Positions 1-6,497 of a stretch of DNA of 42,837 nucleotides are shown here, one piece after another. The notes under the pieces are model-generated. The model was not told where the DNA came from, did no database searches, and was given only the letters and a program-made list of their open reading frames with translations. This DNA comes from Fusobacteriaceae bacterium. Its GTDB lineage: Bacteria; Fusobacteriota; Fusobacteriia; Fusobacteriales; Fusobacteriaceae. Numbering within the stretch: the first letter of the stretch is position 1; each line of letters begins with the position of its first letter. The stretch is from contig JAITPM010000109.1 in NCBI GenBank assembly GCA_031289425.1, positions 1 through 42,837 of the forward strand. The letters run 5' to 3'. Both the position numbers and the translations under genes were made by a program.

Positions 1-20
1 CTATTACATAAACAGAACAT

Positions 21-773
21 TTATTTTTGCAAAATTTTATTTATTTCTTCCAAATGCAAACTTAAGCTCTCTCTTTCTTCATCTGACAATACCTTTATTT
101 TCTCTTCATATCTATCAAAAATGGATAAAATGTTATTTAAGTCATGTATTTTTTTTGGTATTGCTTCTAGAGTTACTATATCAATTGGTACACCAGTTTC
201 CAATTTTAAATTATTTTTTTGTTTATTCATGGGTTCAATTAGATTTAAATTTTCTGAACCTAAAAATAAGTCAAAATCACTTTTGGTTATAGATGAATTA
301 TTTAAAAATTCTATAATTTTATCTTCTCCGATTTTTTTAATAACATCCATTTTTCGTATTGGAAGCTCTTTTATAATTTTTTTCCCTTCATTTGTTTTAA
401 CATTGCTATAGACATTAAATTTTTGCCTTTGTCTTAAAGCTTGTCTTGGTGATATACTCTTTTTTTCTAGCCATTTTATATACAAGCCTTCCTTGCTACC
501 TTTTTTGGATACAGCTTGGAATACCTCTTCCAGTATTCTGCCCGTATCCATAACAGCATCGATCAAAATACTATCGTATTCTACAGATTTTCTAATTAAA
601 AGATTAAATAATTCTTCTCCTGCCTCACTTTTTAGATCATTTAAATTACTTGTATCTATCAATAAAGATACATCTACATAATCATTTTTTTGTGTTGAAT
701 TTACTGGGTAATTTCTCTTGTCGAACTCTTGTTTTAACCTTTCCATATTTTTTGATACGTTAAATCCCATCAT
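21..773 (-). CDS. Hypothetical protein, DUF3102/plasmid-accessory-like
   Basis: A 250-residue, highly charged, largely helical protein that I cannot assign firmly. Residues about 65-125 (a long helix, then KWLEKKSISPRQALRQRQ and a lysine-rich segment) resemble the 'lysine-helix, xxWLExx, S.R.A.R' layout of DUF3102 and ParB-type accessory proteins of plasmids and phages, suggesting a helix-turn-helix. The C-terminal 60 residues are predicted coiled coil (repeated I/L with E/K). There is no signal peptide or membrane segment. The start is set by an AAGGAG box five bases before the first of two adjacent ATG codons. No partition ATPase is visible next to it, so a role in DNA segregation or replication is only a guess. 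Confidence 0.6.
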   Translation of the reverse strand: MMGFNVSKNMERLKQEFDKRNYPVNSTQKNDYVDVSLLIDTSNLNDLKSEAGEELFNLLIRKSVEYDSILIDAVMDTGRILEEVFQAVSKKGSKEGLYIKWLEKKSISPRQALRQRQKFNVYSNVKTNEGKKIIKELPIRKMDVIKKIGEDKIIEFLNNSSITKSDFDLFLGSENLNLIEPMNKQKNNLKLETGVPIDIVTLEAIPKKIHDLNNILSIFDRYEEKIKVLSDEERESLSLHLEEINKILQK

Positions 774-805
774 ACCATCTCCTTTTTTATTTTATAAATA
801 ATTTA

Positions 806-880
806 CAATTAAGTCACACAATCACCTCTCCATGAAAATGTCGTCCGCTTTTTGTCCACAGAGCCAATGAAAAAATAAAA
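806..880. other. GC-richer island in AT-rich intergenic DNA
   Basis: Within the 420-base gap between the leftward hypothetical gene and the cold-shock gene, this stretch of about 70 bases has a clearly higher G+C content than its surroundings, which are over 80% A+T. On the minus strand one frame runs open through it and ends with a polar, basic peptide (SLALWTKSGRHFHGEVIV then stop). I find no ATG or ribosome site in front of it. It could be the tail of a decayed gene, a conserved repeat, or a structured RNA element. Confidence 0.4.
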
Positions 881-988
881 TAAAATTTGAAACAAAAAAG
901 TAATATACGAAACAAAACAGTTATATTTTCTAGGAAATTAGGCAAAATTCTAAAAAATAAATTTGATATAAAAAAAATAAAATAAAGC

Positions 989-1017
989 TGTACAATTTAT
1001 GGAGAATAGTGTATACT
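989..1017 (+). promoter_or_regulatory. Candidate promoter of the cold-shock gene
   Basis: TGTACA (-35, four of six matches) and TATACT (-10, five of six) are separated by exactly 17 bases. Transcription from here would give an untranslated leader of about 170 bases before the cold-shock ATG at 1195. Long structured leaders are typical of cspA-type mRNAs and act in temperature-dependent translation. The leader contains G-containing segments around 1120-1140 in otherwise AT-rich DNA. Confidence 0.5.
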
Positions 1018-1194
1018 ATCTGCATAGTGATAAAATATTTGTGAGTTTTGTAGTTTTAATATTTAATAAGTGTCTTTTCTTTTTTAAGTAAGTACCTTCT
1101 GTAAGTATTAAATTATTACGGTAGCTTTGGAAAAGGCTGCTATTAAAACAAAGATTCGTATCATTAAAAAAATTATTATTTATGGAGGAAAAAA

Positions 1195-1392
1195 ATGAAA
1201 GGAACAGTTAAATGGTTTAATCAAGAGAAAGGATTCGGATTTATCACTGGTGAAGATGGGAAAGATGTATTTGCTCACTTCTCTCAAATCCAAAAAGATG
1301 GATTTAAAACTTTAAACGAAAATGAAGAAGTTACTTTTGATGCAGTTGAAGGTCAAAAAGGTCTTCAAGCAACTAACATCAGAGTAAAATAA
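1195..1392 (+). CDS. cspA: Cold-shock protein (CspA family)
   Basis: A 65-residue single cold-shock (OB-fold) domain, the usual length of the family. Both nucleic-acid-binding motifs are intact: RNP1 as KGFGFI (residues 13-18) and RNP2 as VFAHF (residues 26-30), with the N-terminal KGTVKWFN signature. Such proteins bind single-stranded RNA and DNA in the cytoplasm and melt RNA secondary structure, as chaperones in cold shock or as housekeeping factors. A strong GGAGG site lies six bases before the ATG. It is monocistronic: candidate promoter and long leader upstream, Rho-independent terminator directly downstream. Whether it is cold-induced or constitutive cannot be read from the sequence. 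Confidence 0.97.
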   Translation: MKGTVKWFNQEKGFGFITGEDGKDVFAHFSQIQKDGFKTLNENEEVTFDAVEGQKGLQATNIRVK

Positions 1393-1416
1393 AGTAAGTT
1401 AGTCTTGAATTTTAAG

Positions 1417-1444
1417 AGAACTAAGTAAAATTAGTTCTTTTTTT
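1417..1444 (+). terminator. Rho-independent terminator of cspA
   Basis: A perfect 8-base-pair stem (AGAACTAA / TTAGTTCT) with a six-base loop is followed by a run of seven T residues, 24 bases after the cold-shock stop codon. Confidence 0.9.
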
Positions 1445-1457
1445 ATTTCAGAATTTT

Positions 1458-1649
1458 TTAATATCTTTCTTCATAGTTTTTTTTATATTTTTTAGCTTTT
1501 TCTATTTCGGCACTAGGAGTACCATTCGTTTTCTTTATAAACCAATTAGTTATTATTACTTTTTTATCAGAAGTAAAAAAATATAATATTCTAAAATATT
1601 TGTTTTCAGCAGAAAACCTTAATTCAAATATACCATATGTGATATATTG
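1458..1649 (-). pseudogene. Truncated HigB/Gp49-like (RelE superfamily) toxin remnant
   Basis: On the minus strand a 63-codon frame encodes the typical C-terminal half of a phage Gp49/HigB-type toxin. It has a YGIFELRF strand, then a FRILYFFTS strand, VIITNWFIKKT, a TPSAEIEKAKKYKKNY helix, and a stop. Family members are about 100-115 residues. Here the frame is cut by a TGA exactly before the conserved core and has no ATG, GTG or TTG start, so the N-terminal 40-50 residues are missing. No companion antitoxin gene is visible. The strong C-terminal similarity despite the lost start suggests fairly recent decay. The remnant sits between two rightward genes and has no obvious promoter. Confidence 0.75.
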
Positions 1650-1686
1650 TCAAATTTTTATTATTATTCTTCACAATAAGTAATAT

Positions 1687-1715
1687 TTGTATTTATAAAA
1701 AAATTTTGATATACT
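1687..1715 (+). promoter_or_regulatory. Candidate promoter of the TPR gene
   Basis: TTGTAT and TATACT are spaced 17 bases apart. The -10 box is good; the -35 matches only its TTG core. The implied start of transcription near 1722 lies downstream of a TTG codon at 1706 that is in frame with the TPR gene, which argues for the ATG at 1766 as the real start. Confidence 0.4.
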
Positions 1716-1765
1716 ATCATAAGAGAAACAATATAATAATTTTGATTTTTGGGAACGGTGAAGAG

Positions 1766-3766
1766 ATGGTTAGAAAAATTAAGAAAGACAAAAAAATGTA
1801 CCTTAATAATGGAATTAAAAAAGCTACCCAAAATTTGCATACAGAAGCTATAAAGGATTTTGATGAAGCGATAGAATTAGACCCTAATTTTATTGAGGCA
1901 TATTATAACAGGGGAATCGCTGAATATGAATCAGAATTATACGAAGAAGCTATTAAAGATTATGATAAAGCAATAGAAATATTCCCTAAATTTTACGATG
2001 CATATTGCAATAGAGGAATTGCCAAATATGAATTAAATTTATATAAAGAAGCTATAGAAGATTTTGATAAAGCAATAGAAATAAATCCCGATTTCGCCGG
2101 TGCATATTTCACCCGTGGAAATGCTAAAGCTGAATTAAATTTATATGAAGAAGCTATTAAAGATTTTGATAAAACTATTGAATTAGATCCTGATTTCGCT
2201 GATGTATATTTTAGCCGTGGAAATCTTAAAGCCGGATTAAATTTGTATGAAGAAGCTATTAAAGATTTTGATAAAACTATTGAATTAAACCAAGGTTCTG
2301 TTGGTGCATATTATAATAGAGGAACTTCTAAAGCTGGATTAAATTTACAAGAAGAGGCTATTAAAGATTTTGATAAAACTATTGAATTAGATCCTGATTT
2401 TGCCGGTGCGTATTATAATAGGGGAATTTCTAAAGCTGATTTAACTTTCTTTGAAGAAGCTATAAAGGATCTTGATAAAACTATTGAACTTGATCCTAAT
2501 TTCGCAATTTCATATTATGATAGAGGAAGTTCCAAAGCTGAATTAACTTTATACGAAGATGCTATTAAAGATTTTGATAAAGCTATTGAGTTAGATCCTA
2601 CTTTTCCAGTTGCATATCATAATAGAGGAAATTCTAAAGCATTATTAAATTTACACAAAGATGCTATTAAAGATTTTGATAAAGCTATTGAATTAGACCC
2701 CAATTGGCCGGCTGTATATTATAATAGAGGAAATTCTAAAATCGAATTAATGCTATATGAAGAAGCTGTAAAAGATTTTGACAAAGCTATTGAATTAGAC
2801 CCGGATTTTATTGGCGCATATTATAATAGAGGAAATTTTAAAGCTGAATTCGATTTGTATGAAGAAGCTATTAAAGATTATGATAAAGTAATAGAATTAG
2901 ATCCTGATTTTACAGATGTATATTATAGCAGAGGAAATTCTAAAGCTGAATTAATGCTATATGAAGATGCTATTAAAGATTTTGATAAAACTATTGAATT
3001 GGATCCAGAGTGGGCAGATGTATATTATAACAGAGGAAATGTTAACGCCGAATTAATGCTATATGAAGATGCTATTAAAGATTTTGATAAAGTAATAGAA
3101 TTAGATTCTAATTTTACTAAGGCATACGTCGATAGAGGAATTTCTAAATACAAATTAAAATTATATGAAGAGTCAATAGAGGATTATGATAAGGCGATAG
3201 AATTGGAACCTCTTTTTAATAATATATATGTTAATAGAGGAATTTCTAAAGCTGAATTAAAATTATATGAAGAGGCAATAGAAGATTTTGATAGAGCAAT
3301 AGAATTAGATTCAGATTTTATGGGTGCATATTATAATAGAGGAATTTCTGAGTATGAATTAAAATTATATAAAAAAGCATTAAAAGATTTTGATAAAGTA
3401 ATAGAATTAGATTCAGATTTTATAGGTGCATATTATAACAGAGGGCTCACTAAAGCTGAATTAAAACTATATAAAGAAGCATTAAAAGATTTTGATAAAA
3501 CAATAGAATTAGATCCAAATTTCTTAGGAGCATATCATAACAGAGGATTTACTAAATTTAGATTAAAATTATATAAAGAATCAATAAAAGATTACGACAA
3601 AGCAATAGAAATAGACCCTAATTTTGCAGGGGCATATATTGCTAGAGGAATTTCTAAAACTGAATTAAAATTAAATGAAGAAGCAGTAGAAGATTATGCT
3701 ATAGCGATAGAATTAGACCCTCATTTGATTGAAACATACTTTAACATGTGGAAAAATAAAAATTAA
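1766..3766 (+). CDS. Tetratricopeptide-repeat protein with 19 tandem TPRs
   Basis: A 666-residue protein built almost wholly from 19 consecutive 34-residue TPR units (the first degenerate), of the type 'AYYNRGxSKAELxLYEEAI' followed by 'KDFDKAIELDPDF'. TPR arrays form a right-handed superhelix that binds peptides or partner proteins; the ligand is unknown. There is no signal peptide, membrane segment or catalytic domain, so it is probably a cytoplasmic scaffold. The asparagine in the YYNRG motif of nearly every unit is typical of arrays that bind extended peptides. I take the ATG at 1766 as start. The in-frame TTG at 1706 would add 20 hydrophobic residues but overlaps the candidate -10 box. 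Units 4-13 are very similar at DNA level, so repeat number may vary between strains. Confidence 0.92.
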   Translation: MVRKIKKDKKMYLNNGIKKATQNLHTEAIKDFDEAIELDPNFIEAYYNRGIAEYESELYEEAIKDYDKAIEIFPKFYDAYCNRGIAKYELNLYKEAIEDFDKAIEINPDFAGAYFTRGNAKAELNLYEEAIKDFDKTIELDPDFADVYFSRGNLKAGLNLYEEAIKDFDKTIELNQGSVGAYYNRGTSKAGLNLQEEAIKDFDKTIELDPDFAGAYYNRGISKADLTFFEEAIKDLDKTIELDPNFAISYYDRGSSKAELTLYEDAIKDFDKAIELDPTFPVAYHNRGNSKALLNLHKDAIKDFDKAIELDPNWPAVYYNRGNSKIELMLYEEAVKDFDKAIELDPDFIGAYYNRGNFKAEFDLYEEAIKDYDKVIELDPDFTDVYYSRGNSKAELMLYEDAIKDFDKTIELDPEWADVYYNRGNVNAELMLYEDAIKDFDKVIELDSNFTKAYVDRGISKYKLKLYEESIEDYDKAIELEPLFNNIYVNRGISKAELKLYEEAIEDFDRAIELDSDFMGAYYNRGISEYELKLYKKALKDFDKVIELDSDFIGAYYNRGLTKAELKLYKEALKDFDKTIELDPNFLGAYHNRGFTKFRLKLYKESIKDYDKAIEIDPNFAGAYIARGISKTELKLNEEAVEDYAIAIELDPHLIETYFNMWKNKN

Positions 3767-3856
3767 AATTATATTGCGTATCTATAAAAAAATACGATAA
3801 AAAAATAAAGCATAACCGTACTTATACCTACTTGATAAAGAGAATGGTGGTAAATT

Positions 3857-5005
3857 ATGAAATCATTATTGTTAAAAAACGGCAATATATTTTTAAAGAA
3901 TGAAAATTTTATAGGAGACATTTTAATAGAAAATGGAATTATAAAAAAGATAGAAAAAAATATCACAGAAAAAACCGAAGATGTCATAGAAGTCCATAAT
4001 CAAAAAATTATCCCTGGATTTATAGATATACATATACATGGAGCGAATGGGGCTGATACTATGGATAATTCTGTATCATCCTTAAAGAAAATTTCTTCAT
4101 TTATCGTAAAGCATGGAGTTACAAATTTTTTACCGACTACTCTTACAAGTTCCAAAGATATTTTGGTAGGAATACTCGAAAAAATAGCTGGTTTGCAGGA
4201 TGCCCCCATGCCTGGCGCCAATATATTTGGAGTACATATGGAAGGTCCATATTTTGATATTGAGTATAAAGGTGGACAAAATGAAAAATATATAAAGGTT
4301 TCTACAATTGAAGAAATAAAAAAATTTTTAACAGTGAAAAATAGATTAGTAAAATTGTTTTCAATATCTCCCAATAATGATGCAGCTATAGACTCTATAA
4401 AATATCTTAAAAATAATGGTGTGATTGTATCAATAGGACACAGTGCTTGTGTATATGAAAAAGTCAAAAGGGGAATAGAAGCCGGTATTACCCATGCGAC
4501 CCATACTTATAACGGAATGAGAGGATTTAGCCACAGGGAACCTGGGGTTGTTGGTGCAATATTTGAAGCTGATAACGTAATGGCAGAAGTTATTTTTGAT
4601 AAAATCCATGTTCATCCAACTGCTGTGGATATATTGATAAAAATAAAAGGTGTCAATAATATTATTTGTATTACAGATGCTATGAGTGCGACAGGACTAA
4701 AAGATGGAGATTATAAATTGGGAGAATTGGATGTATACCTCAAAAATGGCGAAGCCAGACTTAAGATAAACGATTCACTTGCGGGAAGTGTCCTCACTAT
4801 GGATAAAGTTTTTAGGAATCTATTGGAGTTGGGATATAGCATTTTTGATTCTATAAAAATGACAAGTAGCAATGCAGCCAGTGAATTCGACCTAAATGTG
4901 GGGGAGATAGCAATCGGAAAACAAGGAGATTTGATTGTCTTAGATGAATCTAGTGAGGTATTGTTATCTATCATAAAAGGCGAAGTAAAGTACAAGAAAG
5001 AATAA
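3857..5005 (+). CDS. nagA: N-acetylglucosamine-6-phosphate deacetylase
   Basis: A 382-residue amidohydrolase of the usual NagA length. It removes acetate from N-acetylglucosamine-6-phosphate to give glucosamine-6-phosphate (EC 3.5.1.25), feeding amino-sugar catabolism and cell-wall recycling in the cytoplasm. Expected residues are present: the HxH metal pair H59/H61, the metal-binding Glu in HMEGPYF (E129), H195 in IGHSA, H216 in THATHTYNGM, and the catalytic Asp in ITDAMSATG (D274). A GGTGG box eight bases upstream supports the ATG. Neither nagB nor a sugar transporter is adjacent, so it appears to stand alone here. The preceding TPR gene ends 90 bases upstream on the same strand with no clear terminator between. 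Confidence 0.96.
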   Translation: MKSLLLKNGNIFLKNENFIGDILIENGIIKKIEKNITEKTEDVIEVHNQKIIPGFIDIHIHGANGADTMDNSVSSLKKISSFIVKHGVTNFLPTTLTSSKDILVGILEKIAGLQDAPMPGANIFGVHMEGPYFDIEYKGGQNEKYIKVSTIEEIKKFLTVKNRLVKLFSISPNNDAAIDSIKYLKNNGVIVSIGHSACVYEKVKRGIEAGITHATHTYNGMRGFSHREPGVVGAIFEADNVMAEVIFDKIHVHPTAVDILIKIKGVNNIICITDAMSATGLKDGDYKLGELDVYLKNGEARLKINDSLAGSVLTMDKVFRNLLELGYSIFDSIKMTSSNAASEFDLNVGEIAIGKQGDLIVLDESSEVLLSIIKGEVKYKKE

Positions 5006-5049
5006 AAAAATAATAAAAAATAAATATTAACTTTTATGTATTTTTGAAA

Positions 5050-5067
5050 GTCTTATCAATATAAGAC
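5050..5067. promoter_or_regulatory. Perfect inverted repeat between nagA and the PstS-like gene
   Basis: GTCTTAT and ATAAGAC form a perfect 7-base-pair inverted repeat with a CAAT loop, 45 bases after nagA. No clean T-run follows on either strand, so it is either a poor terminator for nagA or an operator in front of the next gene, whose likely -10 (TATAAT at 5102-5107) lies 34 bases downstream. Confidence 0.4.
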
Positions 5068-5122
5068 AAAATTATTTGATTTTATAATATTATTATTACT
5101 GTATAATTGAGGGATAGCTATC

Positions 5123-6331
5123 ATGGAGAAATCAAAAGGTAAACATATACTTTTTATATTATTAAAATTAATTATGACATCATTACTAGTATCTATTTTA
5201 CTTATGTTGTATGCTTCGATTTATATGTTTTCAAGAAAATTACCAAATAATATGATTATATACATGCACGTAATTGCTCTTGTAGCTATATTTATATTTG
5301 CAGCGTTAATCATATGGACAAAACGATTCAGGAGTTTTTCCTTTAAATTGTTGGGAATAATTTTTATATTGGAAATAGGGACATTGCTTGGTCTTGAGAT
5401 TTATCAAAGATACGAAAAATCCATTACTATAGCTGTCAGAGATCTAAATATAGATGAATATTTACCTTTTATGGAGGAAAGCAAAATAGTTAGATTACCA
5501 AAGGAATCATCATTTAAAATTACTAAAGATATTCCTATTGTGGATGGAGCAAAAGCTTTATTCCCTGTATATTTTGCATTCGTAGATGCAGTCTACCCGG
5601 ATAATATAGGAAAATTAAATGAGGAAAATAGCCCGCTTCGATATAATAATACGCCTAAAGGTTATGAGTACCTCGCTCAAAAAAAAATAGATATTTTTTT
5701 TGGGGTATATCCCAACGAGGAGCAGATAAAATATGCTGTAGATGAAAACAATACTAATTTTGTTTTCAATGAAATTGGAAGAGATGGTTTTATTTTTTTT
5801 GTAAATAAAAATAATCCTGTAAACAGCCTAACACCTGATCAAATACGGGATATTTATTCCGGTAAAATAAAGAATTGGAAAGATGTAGGTGGAAATGATG
5901 GTGAAATCATAGCCTATCAAAGAAACGAGGGTAGTGGTAGTCAGAGTGCCCTCAGAAGATTCATGAATGGTATAAAAATTATAGACGGCCCATCAGATAG
6001 GGTATTCGATTTTATGAATGGTATAATAAGTGAGTTCTCTGATTATAAAAACAGTAAAAACGCAATTGGATTTTCATTTAGATATTATGCTCAAGAAATG
6101 GTAAAAAATTATGATATAAAATTACTTTCTATAAACGGAATAGCGCCAACTGCAGACAATATCAAAACTGCGAAATACCCACTTATTGATTCTTTTTATG
6201 CTGTTACTTATGAGGGAAATAAAAATCCCAATGTAAAAAAATTTATAGATTGGGTTTTATCTGTAGAAGGACAATATATAATTGAAAAAACCGGATATGT
6301 TTCTTTAGAGTTGCTAAAAGAGAATCAATAA
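5123..6331 (+). CDS. Membrane-anchored PstS-like phosphate-binding protein
   Basis: A 402-residue protein with three predicted transmembrane helices at the N-terminus (about residues 9-34, 44-65 and 74-92) followed by a periplasmic-binding-protein domain of the PstS/PBP-like type. Ligand-loop signatures include VDGAKALFPVYFAF (about residue 140) and the anion-binding RNEGSGSQSALRRF (about residue 270), with TPDQIRDIYSGKIKNWKDVG before it, as in phosphate-binding proteins. PstS is normally a free periplasmic or lipid-anchored protein; the triple membrane anchor is a variant architecture. No pstCAB permease genes lie nearby, so a sensing role rather than transport is possible. A TGAGGGA site eight bases before the ATG supports the start. 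Confidence 0.8.
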   Translation: MEKSKGKHILFILLKLIMTSLLVSILLMLYASIYMFSRKLPNNMIIYMHVIALVAIFIFAALIIWTKRFRSFSFKLLGIIFILEIGTLLGLEIYQRYEKSITIAVRDLNIDEYLPFMEESKIVRLPKESSFKITKDIPIVDGAKALFPVYFAFVDAVYPDNIGKLNEENSPLRYNNTPKGYEYLAQKKIDIFFGVYPNEEQIKYAVDENNTNFVFNEIGRDGFIFFVNKNNPVNSLTPDQIRDIYSGKIKNWKDVGGNDGEIIAYQRNEGSGSQSALRRFMNGIKIIDGPSDRVFDFMNGIISEFSDYKNSKNAIGFSFRYYAQEMVKNYDIKLLSINGIAPTADNIKTAKYPLIDSFYAVTYEGNKNPNVKKFIDWVLSVEGQYIIEKTGYVSLELLKENQ

Positions 6332-6497
6332 AAACAAAAATAAAAAATTAATTAATTTAAAAAAAGAAATAATTTCCAAAATATAAAATTTTATTATATT
6401 TACGTATAATAGATTTTTTGTTGATGTTAAAAAAAATATTTCAAATATATAGAAAAATACTAGAAATTTTTATATATATGTTAGGAGTTGCTAAAAT

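Noticed and set aside
852-860. TTGTCCACA, one mismatch from a DnaA box
   Set aside because: A single near-match with no cluster, no AT-rich unwinding pattern beyond the general background and no dnaA or dnaN nearby; not evidence for an origin.
1706-1765. TTG-initiated N-terminal extension of the TPR protein
   Set aside because: It overlaps the candidate -10 box, has no ribosome site and adds residues unrelated to the repeats.
1766-3766. Regular 102-base repeats that could suggest a CRISPR-like or satellite array
   Set aside because: The period equals 34 codons and the frame is a clean TPR protein; there are no short repeats with unique spacers.
4000-4467. 155-codon minus-strand frame inside nagA
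   Set aside because: Opposite-strand shadow of a fully conserved nagA with no promoter or ribosome site.
6345-6358. AAATTAATTAATTT palindrome after the PstS-like gene
   Set aside because: All-A/T palindrome expected by chance in this composition, with no T-run; not accepted as a terminator.
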